Part shown: piece after piece, positions 19,383 to 27,631 of the stretch
How the letters are laid out: the number at the start of each line of letters is the position of its first letter
How positions within the stretch are numbered: position 1 is the first letter of the stretch
Assembly: GCF_014199535.1 (NCBI RefSeq)
Contig: NZ_JACHNV010000003.1
Span: 172,714-236,713 of the forward strand
Reading direction: 5' to 3'
DNA length: 64,000 bases
Source: Hymenobacter latericoloratus
GTDB taxonomy: Bacteria > Bacteroidota > Bacteroidia > Cytophagales > Hymenobacteraceae
Translations under genes and position numbers: made by a program
Notes under the pieces: model-generated
Told to the model about the DNA's origin: nothing
The model's input: the letters and a program-made list of their open reading frames with translations, nothing else
The model's database searches: none

Positions 19383-21059
19383 TTATACGTTTTGCTTTTT
19401 CAGCTCGCTCACGGCGTGGTCCACGGCGCGGGCCGTGAGGGCCATGTACGTGAGGGAGGGGTTCTGGCAGGCCGCCGACGTCATGGCGGCGCCATCGGTT
19501 ACGTACACGTTGGGGGCGTCCCAGACCTGGTTATGCTTGTTGAGCACCGAGGTTTTCGGGTCGCGGCCCATGCGGGCGGTGCCCATCTCGTGAATGCCGC
19601 CGCCCATGTTGTAGCCGTTGTTGTAGGTTCTTACATTTTTAAGACCCGCTTTTTCCAGCATCTCCTGGGCGTCCTGCATCATATCGATGCGCATTTTCTG
19701 CTCGTTTTCGCGGATGCTGGCGTCCATGGCCAACACGGGCAGCCCCCACTTGTCCTTCTTGGTTTTGTCGAGAAAGACGCGGTTATCGTGGTAGGGCAGA
19801 GTTTCACCAAAGCCCGTCAGGCCCATGGTCCACTGGCCCGGCTCGGTGAGGGCATCCTTGAAATCACCACCGAAGTTCATTTCGGCAATTTCCCGGCTCC
19901 AACCCTCGCGGCCGGCTCCGCCCTGGTAGCCAAAGCCCCGGATATAGTCGCGCTTGTCGCCGAAAAGGTTGCGGTAGCGGGGCACGTAAATGCCGTTGGC
20001 CCGCCGCCCGTACACGTATTTGTCTTCGTAGCCGGGCATTTCGCCGTGGGCGCCCGCCCGGAAGTGGTGGTCCATTACGTTGTGGCCCAGCTCGCCGCTG
20101 CTGCTACCCAGCCCCTCGGGCCACACGTCGGTAGCGGAGTTCATCAGCACCCACGCCGAGTTCAGGGCCGAGGCGTTGAGGAAGATGATTTTGGCGTAGT
20201 ACTCGTAGGTCTGGTTGGTTTCGGCGTCGAGCACCTCTACCCCCTTGGCCCGCTTGGTATCCTTATCGTAGAGGATTTTGGTGACGATGGAAAATGGGCG
20301 CAGGGTGAGGTTGCCGGTAGCCACCGCGGCCGGCAAACTGGCCGACTGCGTGCTGAAGTAAGCCCCGAAAGGGCAGCCCAGCCAGCACTTGTTGCGGTAC
20401 TGGCAGTTGGTGCGGTTGTTATGGGCTTTGGTGATGTTGGCCGTGCGGCCAATGACCATGTGGCGGTCTTTGTAGTTCTTCTTAATGCGGGCCGCCACGT
20501 CTTTTTCCACGCAGTTCATCTCCATGGGCGGCATAAACTCGCCGTCGGGGAGCTGGGGCAGGCCGTCGCGGTTGCCACTGATGCCGGCAAACTTCTCTAC
20601 GCGGCTGTACCAGGGGGCCAGGTCCTGGTAGCGGATGGGCCAGTCCACGGCAATGCCATCCTTGGCGTTGGCTTCAAAGTCGTAATCGCTCCAGCGGTAC
20701 GACTGGCGCCCCCACATCAGGGAGCGGCCGCCCACCTGGTAACCCCGGAACCAGTCGAAGGGCTTTACCTCCACGTAGGGGCTTTCCTTCTCATTCACCC
20801 AAAACTCCAGGTTGCTCTCGTTCAGGGTGTAGTCGCGGCCCAGCACGGGGTAGTCGGCTATCATCTGCTGGGTTCGGCCACCGCGGTGGGGTAGCTCCCA
20901 GGGGTCTTTGTTGGCGTTCACGTAGTCCTTGATGTGCTCTACGTTACGGCCCCGCTCCAGCATAATCGTCTTGAGGCCTTTCTCCGTCAGCTCCTTGGCG
21001 GCCAGGCCGCCCGAAATGCCGGACCCAATGACGATGGCATCGTAGGTATTTTTCTCCAT
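19383..21059 (-). CDS. GMC oxidoreductase, glycoside/glucose dehydrogenase large subunit
   Basis: FAD-dependent dehydrogenase of 558 aa. The FAD-binding motif is IVIGSGISGG near residue 10, followed by IMLERG. The C-terminal GMC region holds GGGIHEMGTARMGRDP with the probable catalytic His, then NVYVTDGAAM. Cysteines C219, C225 and C229 (CxxxxxCxxxC) form a cluster resembling the region that holds a [3Fe-4S] centre in bacterial FAD-glucose dehydrogenases. Together with the adjoining small subunit and the cytochrome it matches the LacABC type that oxidises glycosides at C3. Substrate range is not readable from sequence. Confidence 0.9.
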   Translation of the reverse strand: MEKNTYDAIVIGSGISGGLAAKELTEKGLKTIMLERGRNVEHIKDYVNANKDPWELPHRGGRTQQMIADYPVLGRDYTLNESNLEFWVNEKESPYVEVKPFDWFRGYQVGGRSLMWGRQSYRWSDYDFEANAKDGIAVDWPIRYQDLAPWYSRVEKFAGISGNRDGLPQLPDGEFMPPMEMNCVEKDVAARIKKNYKDRHMVIGRTANITKAHNNRTNCQYRNKCWLGCPFGAYFSTQSASLPAAVATGNLTLRPFSIVTKILYDKDTKRAKGVEVLDAETNQTYEYYAKIIFLNASALNSAWVLMNSATDVWPEGLGSSSGELGHNVMDHHFRAGAHGEMPGYEDKYVYGRRANGIYVPRYRNLFGDKRDYIRGFGYQGGAGREGWSREIAEMNFGGDFKDALTEPGQWTMGLTGFGETLPYHDNRVFLDKTKKDKWGLPVLAMDASIRENEQKMRIDMMQDAQEMLEKAGLKNVRTYNNGYNMGGGIHEMGTARMGRDPKTSVLNKHNQVWDAPNVYVTDGAAMTSAACQNPSLTYMALTARAVDHAVSELKKQNV

Positions 21060-21074
21060 AAAATGGGTGGGATT

Positions 21075-21210
21075 GTTGTGAGTTGCCGGTTGTCAGTTGC
21101 TAAGTATCAGTTGAGAGTTGCTGGTTGTCAGTTGCCCGTTGTGAGCTATAGAGTACAAGGTCTAAGCGACCTGATAACTGGCAACTGGCAACTCTCAACC
21201 GGCAACTGAT
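21075..21210. repeat. Inverted repeat with ten GTTGNNN heptads
   Basis: Ten back-to-back 7-nt units fill 21075-21144, nine of them starting GTTG (GTTGTGA, GTTGCCG, GTTGTCA, GTTGCTA, AGTATCA, GTTGAGA, GTTGCTG, GTTGTCA, GTTGCCC, GTTGTGA). Bases 21171-21210 carry five such heptads in reverse complement. The arms pair imperfectly, with a one-heptad slip. It fills the gap between the TIM-barrel and GMC genes. Confidence 0.85.
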
Positions 21211-21212
21211 AC

Positions 21213-22112
21213 CTAAACCAGAGTGCGCTTGATGTGCGTGATGCTTTTCTGGATGCTGTCGAAGGGAGAGCCAGGCGTCTGGTCCTGCTCCACGAAGAAG
21301 TACTTCATGCCCGCCGTATTGGCCTGAGCGAAGATGCGTTTGAAGTCAATGACCCCGTTGCCTACTTCCGTAAAGTCGCGCTTGGGCGTATTGTCCATGT
21401 CCTTCACGTGCCAGAGCGGGAAGCGACCGGAGTGCTTCTGGAACAACGCCACAGGGTCCTGCCCGGCCTTGGTGGCCCAGTACAGGTCCAGCTCTATCTT
21501 CAGCAGGTCTTTGTCAGTGGCGCTCAACAGCACGTCAAAAGGCATCTGGCCTTCCAGGGGCATGAACTCGAAGTCGTGGTTGTGGTAGCAGAGCTGGATA
21601 CCGGCTTTTTTGCACCGCTCCCCGGCCTTATTAAGGCGGTCGGCCAGTAGCTTGTAGTGGTCGAGGTTGCCCCGCTCCGCTTCCGAGAGGTAAGCGCACA
21701 CCATGTACTTCACGCCGGCCTGAGCGGCATCGTCCACGGCTTTGTCCCAGCCGTGCAACATAGTACCCTGCACGGGCTGGCCTTTCTCCTGCTCCTCGCC
21801 GAGGCGGTAGTGGCTGCTGGGCATAATCAGGCCGGCCTGCTTGAGCTGCTTGGCAAAGGCCGCCGGTTCCAGGCCATAAAACTTCTGGCTACCCGTATAG
21901 GTAGCGCCCTCCACGGAGGTGTAGCCTAGCTTTGCAATACGGGCCAGGGTGCCGCTGGGGTCCTTCTGCATGGCCTCACGCACGGTGTACAGCTGCAGGC
22001 CGATGTAGGATTTGGGAGCAGGGTTGGGGGCGGCCAGCAGGGTAGGCGACACCAAGGCCCCGGCCGAGAGCAGGGCAGCCGACTTCAGAAAGTCGCGGCG
22101 GGAGGTTGACAT
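21213..22112 (-). CDS. Sugar phosphate isomerase/epimerase-type TIM barrel, Tat-exported (first gene of keto-sugar operon)
   Basis: Protein of 299 aa. The start at 22112 gives MSTSRRDFLKSAALLSAGAL, a classical twin-arginine signal. The barrel shows metal-ligand motifs in LCYHNHDFEFMP, KIELDLYWATKAG, LWHVKDMDNTP and YFFVEQDQTPG. It is the promoter-proximal gene of the block that runs down to 12568. Related proteins occur as epimerases, isomerases or hydratases acting on keto-sugars; which one applies here is not known. A predicted promoter and a box shared with the GH30 operon lie upstream. Confidence 0.87.
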   Translation of the reverse strand: MSTSRRDFLKSAALLSAGALVSPTLLAAPNPAPKSYIGLQLYTVREAMQKDPSGTLARIAKLGYTSVEGATYTGSQKFYGLEPAAFAKQLKQAGLIMPSSHYRLGEEQEKGQPVQGTMLHGWDKAVDDAAQAGVKYMVCAYLSEAERGNLDHYKLLADRLNKAGERCKKAGIQLCYHNHDFEFMPLEGQMPFDVLLSATDKDLLKIELDLYWATKAGQDPVALFQKHSGRFPLWHVKDMDNTPKRDFTEVGNGVIDFKRIFAQANTAGMKYFFVEQDQTPGSPFDSIQKSITHIKRTLV

Positions 22113-22220
22113 GATGGAAGGGGGTAGGGTAGGAGAAACAGCGGCGGCGGTTGAGGAAGCCAAGCCACTAAAAAGCAGCAATCAGGCTTCGTGGCCCACT
22201 AAAATGAGGGCTAGCTGCTG

Positions 22221-22252
22221 CCAATGTATCGTTCCTTTTTCCCAGAATCAAA
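22221..22252 (-). promoter_or_regulatory. Predicted promoter of the keto-sugar operon
   Basis: On the minus strand TTTG (22249-22252) is followed after 20 bp by TACATTGG (22221-22228), seven of eight in line with TAnnTTTG counting the free positions. The first start codon is about 110 bp downstream. Confidence 0.45.
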
Positions 22253-22301
22253 GCTCCGGCAACCGCTGGATTATCAGGCAAATGAACTTGGTTTGCCCAC
22301 T

Positions 22302-22339
22302 TATACACTTACGGCACACGCAGCCACCTGCGTGTGCCT
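22302..22339 (-). promoter_or_regulatory. Shared upstream box and adjoining hairpin
   Basis: Plus strand TTATACACTTAC then GGCACACGC (22302-22322) repeats the GH30 leader box at 19 of 21 positions. Here its end also forms an 11-bp hairpin, GGCACACGCAG (22314-22324) with 22329-22339. It lies 50 bp upstream of the predicted -33 element. The rest of the 22113-22618 gap shows no gene. Confidence 0.4.
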
Positions 22340-22556
22340 GGCAGTAGGCTGAAATCGGGCTTTTCAAGAAAACTATCTTGTCATGTAAAAAACACTGAGT
22401 TATCTGACGCTATTTACTGCCGGACTCAACAGGGGCGCCTCCGCTCGGGGTAAAAATCTTTATGCTATATCATGGGTAAGTAAAAGGTCACTTACTTATT
22501 TCAACTAAGCAGTGGTTATTGCCAGACTATTCTTGTGAGCGACTTGTAAACACAAA

Positions 22557-22594
22557 CCCCCTGCTTTCGACCAAACCAGGTCAAAAACAGGGGG
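22557..22594 (-). terminator. Terminator of the DUF2383 gene
   Basis: CCCCCTG (22557-22563) pairs with CAGGGGG (22588-22594), and the inner TTT and GACC segments pair with GGTC and AAA around a short loop. It exits into TTTGTGTTT on the minus strand, 25 bp after the stop. Confidence 0.75.
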
Positions 22595-22618
22595 TGCTTA
22601 GGGCACTCGCGAAGGAGG

Positions 22619-23284
22619 CTACTGTTGAGCCTGGCGCTTTTTCAGCTCATCGTAGGTTTTCTGCGACTGAGCGTACTGGCGCTCTACTTCCTGGCGCAGC
22701 TCGCCGGTCAGGCTCTGGCTGCTCAGGGCGTCCTCGTAGGCTTTCAGGGCCCACTCCTCGCCGTAGATATTAGCGCCAAGAATGGCTTTTTCATCGGAGC
22801 CGGTAATAGCGGCTTTGGCGTCCATCCAGCGGCGGTAGAGCTTGCCTTTCACGGTAGTGCTGGTCTGGCGGCCGCCGCCCAGCTCGCGCAGGTGGGCGTT
22901 GAGCTCGTTGGCAAAGCGCTGGCTCTGGCTCACCAGCTGCTTGTAGTAACCGCGCTGCTGCGGGTCCTGGCTTTCGTCCACGGCGCGCTGGTAGCCCTCA
23001 ATCCGGTCGTTAACAAAGTACAGCAGCTCGTTCAGGGTCGAGGCTTCATCGGGCTGGCTGCTGCCGGCGGCCTGCTTGTTGCGGGTGGAAAGGTAAACGG
23101 CGCCGGCCGCGAGCAGGGCCCCGCCCACAATTTTCTGGGTAGTGCTGAGCTTGGAGAAGCTCTTGCCGACCTGGCCGAGCAGGCTGGCTACGTTGTCTTT
23201 GCCCAGCAGCTGCTGCGCCTGGCCAAGTAGCGAGTTGTCGGAGTTTGAAGAAGAGGAAGCGGAGTTGGTTTGCGACTGGTCCAT
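22619..23284 (-). CDS. DUF2383 / PA2169-family four-helix-bundle protein
   Basis: Protein of 221 aa starting MDQSQTNSASSSSNSDNSLL. A Ser/Asn-rich N terminus is followed by one hydrophobic segment (about 52-66, KIVGGALLAAGAVYLS). The ferritin-like helical domain of the PA2169/DUF2383 family comes next (TLNELLYFVNDRIEGYQRAV near 82, SQRFANELNAHLREL, then GEEWALKAYEDAL). The family has no firm function and is often induced under stress. It is a single gene with its own terminator. Confidence 0.8.
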   Translation of the reverse strand: MDQSQTNSASSSSNSDNSLLGQAQQLLGKDNVASLLGQVGKSFSKLSTTQKIVGGALLAAGAVYLSTRNKQAAGSSQPDEASTLNELLYFVNDRIEGYQRAVDESQDPQQRGYYKQLVSQSQRFANELNAHLRELGGGRQTSTTVKGKLYRRWMDAKAAITGSDEKAILGANIYGEEWALKAYEDALSSQSLTGELRQEVERQYAQSQKTYDELKKRQAQQ

Positions 23285-23453
23285 GCAGGGGAAAGGAAAT
23301 AGTGAAACTGTTGGTGCCGTTACGGCTACCAAAAGCAGTTCGTTACCTCCGTGTTATTTTTTTCCTGCTTTTCTGCTATCATATTAGGTGGTTGCCTTGC
23401 CGTTTCAGCGCACCCTAGCAAGACGCGGGGTAACTTAGCCAACGGTAGAAAGC

Positions 23454-23485
23454 ACGAGCGGCATCCCGATCAGGATGCCGCTCGT
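23454..23485 (-). terminator. Hairpin after the molybdenum hydroxylase operon
   Basis: ACGAGCGGCATCC (23454-23466) pairs perfectly with 23473-23485 around a 6-nt loop, just past the stop at 23492. Only a short T-run (GCTTTC) follows on the minus strand. Confidence 0.6.
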
Positions 23486-23491
23486 TGCTGG

Positions 23492-25735
23492 TCAGATTAA
23501 CTTGTCCGGGGTAATGGGCAACTCCCGAATCCGTTTGCCGGTGGCATTGAACACGGCGTTGGCAATGGCCGGGGCCACCCCAATAATGGCAATTTCCCCG
23601 ATGCCTTTGGTACCCAGGGCATTTACGTGCGGGTCGGGCTGGTTCACGAAGGCCACTTCCACGGCCGGTGAGTCGGCGTGCACGGGTACGTGGTAGTCGG
23701 CCAGGTCCTTGGTGACGTAGCGCCCGAACCGGTCGTCGAGGAGGGCGTGCTCCATCAGGGCCATGCCGATGCCGCCCACGGCCCCACCTTTCATCTGGTT
23801 GCCAGCGGTTTTCTCGTTGACAATGGTACCGGCATCGGCGCAGGAAACCAGCTTGCTCACCCGCACCTCGCCCGTGAGCTGGTGCACGCGCACCTCGGCA
23901 AAATGCACCGAGAAGGAGTACATGGAGTATTTCTGGCCTTCGCCGCCGGGCTTGGCTTCCACCATCACGGTAGTACCGCCAGCCTGCTTGAGCACATCGG
24001 CGTAGGAAACGCGGGTGTCTTTGTTGCCGCCCACTGTAAGGTAGCCGTCCTGCATGGTCACGTCTTCCTTGCGGGCCGACGTAAAGGCCGGGTTGCTGGC
24101 AGCGGCCAGGGTGCGCAGCTTGTCTTTCAGGGCCAGGCAGGCTTCCTGGGTAGCCGGACCCACGCTGTTCACGGTAGAAGAGCCACCCTGGGTGCCCGCC
24201 TTGGGGAAGGACGAGTTGCCCAGCTCAAACCGGATCTTATCAGGTGAAATGCCCAGGGTATCGGCGGCAATCTGGGTCATGGCCGTGCCGGTACCCGGGC
24301 CGATATCGGTGGTAGCGCATTGCAGCAGCACGGTACCGTTAGGCAGCAGCTGGGCGCTTACGGTGGCCGCGCCGCGGTGGGCCCCGAAGGTTCCTACCCC
24401 CATGCCGTAGCCAATCAGCCAGTCCCCGTCGCGGAGGGCGCCGGGCTTGAGCTGGCGCTTGCTCCAGCCAATGCGGTCGGCGCCCAGCTGGTAGCACTCC
24501 TTCAGAAACTTGGTACTCCAGGGCTTGTTCTTCTCCGGGTCCTGCTCGGTGTAGTTGCGTAAGCGGAATTCCAGCGGATCGATGTTCAGTAAGTAGGCCA
24601 TTTCATCCATGGCCGACTCCAGAGCAAACGCGCCGGTGGCTTCGCCGGGGCCGCGCATCCAGATGGGCGAGCCGATATCCAGGGCAGCCAGGCGGTAGCG
24701 CGTCGTCACGTTCGGCGACTGGTACATCATGCGCGTCTGGGCCAGGGTAGCTTCGGTAAACTCCTCGTAGGTAGAGGTTTGGCCGATGCTCTCGTGGGTG
24801 ATACCCGTGATTTTGCCGTCGGGGGTGGCACTCATGCCCAGCTTCTGCCAGGTGTAGGGCCGGTAGCCCACCATGGTAAACATCTGTTCCCGGGTCAGCA
24901 TGAGCTTGACGGGCCGGTTTACCACTTTGGCCGCCAACACGGCCGCCGCCTCGTGGGGCCAGCTGTGCAGGGCGTTACCGAAAGCGCCGCCCACGTAGGT
25001 GGCAATAACTTTCACGTTTTCCTCGGGCAGGCCCCACTGCTTGGCAAAGTCGCGGCGGGTGGCCATCGTGCCCTGGGTTTTGTCGTAGAGCGTGAGCCGG
25101 TCGGGGGCTTCCCAATGCGCCGTAATGGCCTGCAGCTCCATGGGATGGTGCACCTCGGTGGGAATAACGTACTCCGCTTCCAGCTTCACGGCGCCCGTTT
25201 TATACGCATCCACCTGACCGCGCTGGTAGTCGTTCATGGGGTGCTTGGGGTTTTTCTTGGCCGCGGTGGGTAGAAAAGCCTTGTCGGCGTTGGCCTCCAG
25301 GTTGGTTTCGTGCTTTTCCTTGGCGTACTGCGCCTTCACGAGCCCAGCGGCGTAGCGGGCCCGGGCCCAGCTATCGGCTACCACCACGGCAATGGGCTGG
25401 TCGTTAAAGCGGATCTTATCGTCGTTGAACACCTGCAGGGGGTTGCCCTGGGTTTGGGGCTGCGAAGGGTCCTTGCCCTCGGGCTTGGGGCCGGGGGGCT
25501 TGGGCGCGTTGAGGTGGCTGATGACCGCCAGCACCCCCGGGGCGCGCTCGGCGGCCTTGGTGTCGAGGCCAGTGAGGCGGCCTTTCGTGACGGTGCTACC
25601 CACCAGCACGGCGTAAGCCATGTTGGGCAGCTGGTATTCGGCCGAGTAGGTAGCCGCGCCCGTCACTTTCTGGTGGCCGTCCACCCGGTTCAGCGGCGCC
25701 CCGATTTGCTTTTTCGGCTTGGGTTGTTCGTTCAT
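23492..25735 (-). CDS. Molybdenum hydroxylase, molybdopterin-binding large subunit
   Basis: Catalytic subunit (747 aa) of a xanthine-dehydrogenase-family enzyme, closest in layout to the aldehyde oxidoreductase PaoC/YagR. It holds the molybdopterin-cytosine-dinucleotide domains: GAATYSAEYQLPNMAYAVLV near the N terminus, YVGGAFGNALHSWPHEAAAV, RGPGEATGAFALESAMDE in the middle, and near the C terminus GGAVGGIGMALME with ALGTKGIGE, whose Glu is the expected catalytic base. It is the last gene of the FeS-FAD-Moco order, 11 bp after the FAD subunit. The substrate, aldehyde or purine, is not settled. Confidence 0.9.
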   Translation of the reverse strand: MNEQPKPKKQIGAPLNRVDGHQKVTGAATYSAEYQLPNMAYAVLVGSTVTKGRLTGLDTKAAERAPGVLAVISHLNAPKPPGPKPEGKDPSQPQTQGNPLQVFNDDKIRFNDQPIAVVVADSWARARYAAGLVKAQYAKEKHETNLEANADKAFLPTAAKKNPKHPMNDYQRGQVDAYKTGAVKLEAEYVIPTEVHHPMELQAITAHWEAPDRLTLYDKTQGTMATRRDFAKQWGLPEENVKVIATYVGGAFGNALHSWPHEAAAVLAAKVVNRPVKLMLTREQMFTMVGYRPYTWQKLGMSATPDGKITGITHESIGQTSTYEEFTEATLAQTRMMYQSPNVTTRYRLAALDIGSPIWMRGPGEATGAFALESAMDEMAYLLNIDPLEFRLRNYTEQDPEKNKPWSTKFLKECYQLGADRIGWSKRQLKPGALRDGDWLIGYGMGVGTFGAHRGAATVSAQLLPNGTVLLQCATTDIGPGTGTAMTQIAADTLGISPDKIRFELGNSSFPKAGTQGGSSTVNSVGPATQEACLALKDKLRTLAAASNPAFTSARKEDVTMQDGYLTVGGNKDTRVSYADVLKQAGGTTVMVEAKPGGEGQKYSMYSFSVHFAEVRVHQLTGEVRVSKLVSCADAGTIVNEKTAGNQMKGGAVGGIGMALMEHALLDDRFGRYVTKDLADYHVPVHADSPAVEVAFVNQPDPHVNALGTKGIGEIAIIGVAPAIANAVFNATGKRIRELPITPDKLI

Positions 25736-25746
25736 GAGTTCGGGGC

Positions 25747-26733
25747 TTAGGCTACGCTGGCGGCGGTTTTCAGCGCCTGAATAATGGTATTGGGGCCTAG
25801 CTTGAGCTTATAGGCATTGTGCTGGAAGGCCTTGGCGCCCTGCATGGCAATGGCGGCCGCCTGCCGGAAGCTTTCCTCTGTAGCGGGCTTACCGACCAGG
25901 GCTTGCTCAGCAGCAGTCAAGCGCCAGGGCTTGTGGGCCACGCCGCCCATGGCCAGCCGCGCGGCTTTGATGTTGTTGTTGCTGTCGAGGTCCAGCGCTG
26001 CCGCTACCGAAAGCAGGGCAAAGGCGTAGGAAGCCCGCTCGCGCACTTTTTGGTAATGCACATGTTTGGTGAAAGGGCCATCCGGTACGTCCACGGCCGT
26101 AATCAGCTCGCCGGGTTCCAGGGTCGTGTCCTTTTGGGGCATGTCGCCGGGTAGGCGGTGCAGCTCGGCGAAGGGGATGCTGCGGTTACCTTTCGGGCCG
26201 CTCACCTGCACGGTAGCATCCAGGGCCACCAGGGCCACGCTCATATCAGAAGGGTGCACGGCTATGCACTTATCCGAGAAGCCGAAAATGGCGTGCATGC
26301 GGTTGATACCCTCCAGGGCCCCGCAACCCGTGCCCGGCTCGCGCTTGTTGCAGGGCATGGTGGTATCATAAAAGTAGGAGCAGCGGGTACGCTGGAGCAT
26401 GTTGCCGCCCACGGTGGCCATGTTGCGCAGCTGAGCCGAGGCGCCGGCGTTCAGGGCCAGGGCCAACAGGGGCTGCCGCTCGCGCACTTGCTTGTCGTCG
26501 GCTACCGTGGAGTTTAGGGCCAGGGCCCCGATGCGCAGCTTGCCAGGGTCGGCATCAATGCGGGTTAGGGGCAAGCGGTTGATATCCACCAGCTTCTGCG
26601 GAGTCATCACCCCGCGCTTCATCAGGTCAACGAGGTTGGTACCGCCGGCAATGAAGGTAGCGGTGGCATCTTTCGCCACGGCGTCAATGGCGGCCTGCTG
26701 CTTGGTGGGGCGGACGTATTGGAACTGATTCAT
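25747..26733 (-). CDS. Molybdenum hydroxylase, FAD-binding subunit with extra Fe-S site
   Basis: FAD subunit of 328 aa. The N-terminal FAD region shows ATFIAGGTNLVDLMKRGVMT and NMATVGGNMLQ. Cysteines C118, C128, C137 and C156 fit the additional [4Fe-4S] cluster known from PaoB, a feature absent from ordinary xanthine dehydrogenase FAD domains. A C-terminal CO-dehydrogenase-flavoprotein-type domain follows. It is encoded directly after the [2Fe-2S] subunit with a 9-bp gap. The PaoABC-like build favours a periplasmic aldehyde dehydrogenase. Confidence 0.9.
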   Translation of the reverse strand: MNQFQYVRPTKQQAAIDAVAKDATATFIAGGTNLVDLMKRGVMTPQKLVDINRLPLTRIDADPGKLRIGALALNSTVADDKQVRERQPLLALALNAGASAQLRNMATVGGNMLQRTRCSYFYDTTMPCNKREPGTGCGALEGINRMHAIFGFSDKCIAVHPSDMSVALVALDATVQVSGPKGNRSIPFAELHRLPGDMPQKDTTLEPGELITAVDVPDGPFTKHVHYQKVRERASYAFALLSVAAALDLDSNNNIKAARLAMGGVAHKPWRLTAAEQALVGKPATEESFRQAAAIAMQGAKAFQHNAYKLKLGPNTIIQALKTAASVA

Positions 26734-26742
26734 AGGGGGTCG

Positions 26743-27378
26743 TTATACTTTTTGTCCGCCGCCTTTAACCTCCTGAATAGCGGCCACAATGTTGGAGTAA
26801 GCGCCGCAGCGGCAGATGTTGCCGCTCATATACTCCCGGATTTCGCCCTCCGAGTCGGCCTTGCCCTCCCGGATGCAAGCCACCGCCGACATAATCTGGC
26901 CGGGGGTACAGTAGCCGCACTGGAAGCCGTCGTGCTTCACAAAGGCCTCCTGCATGGGGTGGAGCTTGTCGCCCTGGGCTAGGCCCTCAATGGTGGTGAT
27001 TTTCTTTCCCTCGTGCATCACGGCGAAGCTCAGGCAGCTGTTCACGCGCTGCCCATCTACGTGCACCGTGCAGGCCCCGCACTGCCCGTAGTCGCAGCCT
27101 TTTTTGGTGCCCGTCAGGTTCAGGTTTTCGCGCAGGAAGTCGAGCAGGGTCGTGCGGGGCTCAATGGAAACCTTGTGCTTAACACCGTTTACTTCCAGCT
27201 TGAGCGGGATTTTCTCGAAAACGGCGGCCACTTTTTCGTCGAGCTCGGCGGCGGCGGCCTGCACCAGGGGCCCCGGCACCAGGGCCATGGCCGTTAGCAG
27301 CGACGATTGTTTCAGGAAGCTGCGGCGGGCTTCGTCGGGGCCGGTGCCGGGCGTATCGTGTTCAGAATTCATAGCCAT
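26743..27378 (-). CDS. Molybdenum hydroxylase, [2Fe-2S] subunit with Tat signal
   Basis: Small subunit of about 211 aa. The plant-type ferredoxin domain has C-D-Y-G-Q-C-G-A-C and a later C for cluster I. The helical domain has QCGYCTPGQIMSAV and ICRCG for cluster II. A twin-arginine signal (DEARRSFLKQSSLLTAMALV) precedes them, so the folded trimer is probably exported, as for E. coli PaoABC. The ATG at 27378 is chosen, but 27372 or 27393 are also possible since no ribosome-binding site decides. No accessory MocA/XdhC-type gene lies next to it. The 253 bp upstream hold no gene. Confidence 0.88.
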   Translation of the reverse strand: MAMNSEHDTPGTGPDEARRSFLKQSSLLTAMALVPGPLVQAAAAELDEKVAAVFEKIPLKLEVNGVKHKVSIEPRTTLLDFLRENLNLTGTKKGCDYGQCGACTVHVDGQRVNSCLSFAVMHEGKKITTIEGLAQGDKLHPMQEAFVKHDGFQCGYCTPGQIMSAVACIREGKADSEGEIREYMSGNICRCGAYSNIVAAIQEVKGGGQKV

Positions 27379-27631
27379 GGTTGAAAAGGGCAAAACAAAG
27401 GGTGGCCCAAGTGGGCCAAAGACCCGATACTGCCGCTGTAGTTGCGGCCAGGGTGGGTCAGTAACCGGCGTTCTGCACTTAAGTTAAGGACAAGCGCAGG
27501 AAATTCATCCAATAAATCCCCGAAAAAAGACTGCTTATTTGACCAAGCAGAACCGTTTCAGCCGGTGGGTTTAGCAGCAAGCAGGAGGTAGCAGAACAGG
27601 GCCCCATCATATCAGGTTGCTAGTGAAGTTG

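Noticed and set aside
18687..20894. 735-codon open frame opposite the GMC and small-subunit genes
   Set aside because: It spans two real genes and the heptad repeat on the other strand and has no domain. It is a compositional artefact.
17424..21215. Heptad repeats as a CRISPR array
   Set aside because: Units are 7 nt without unique spacers, and no cas gene is present.
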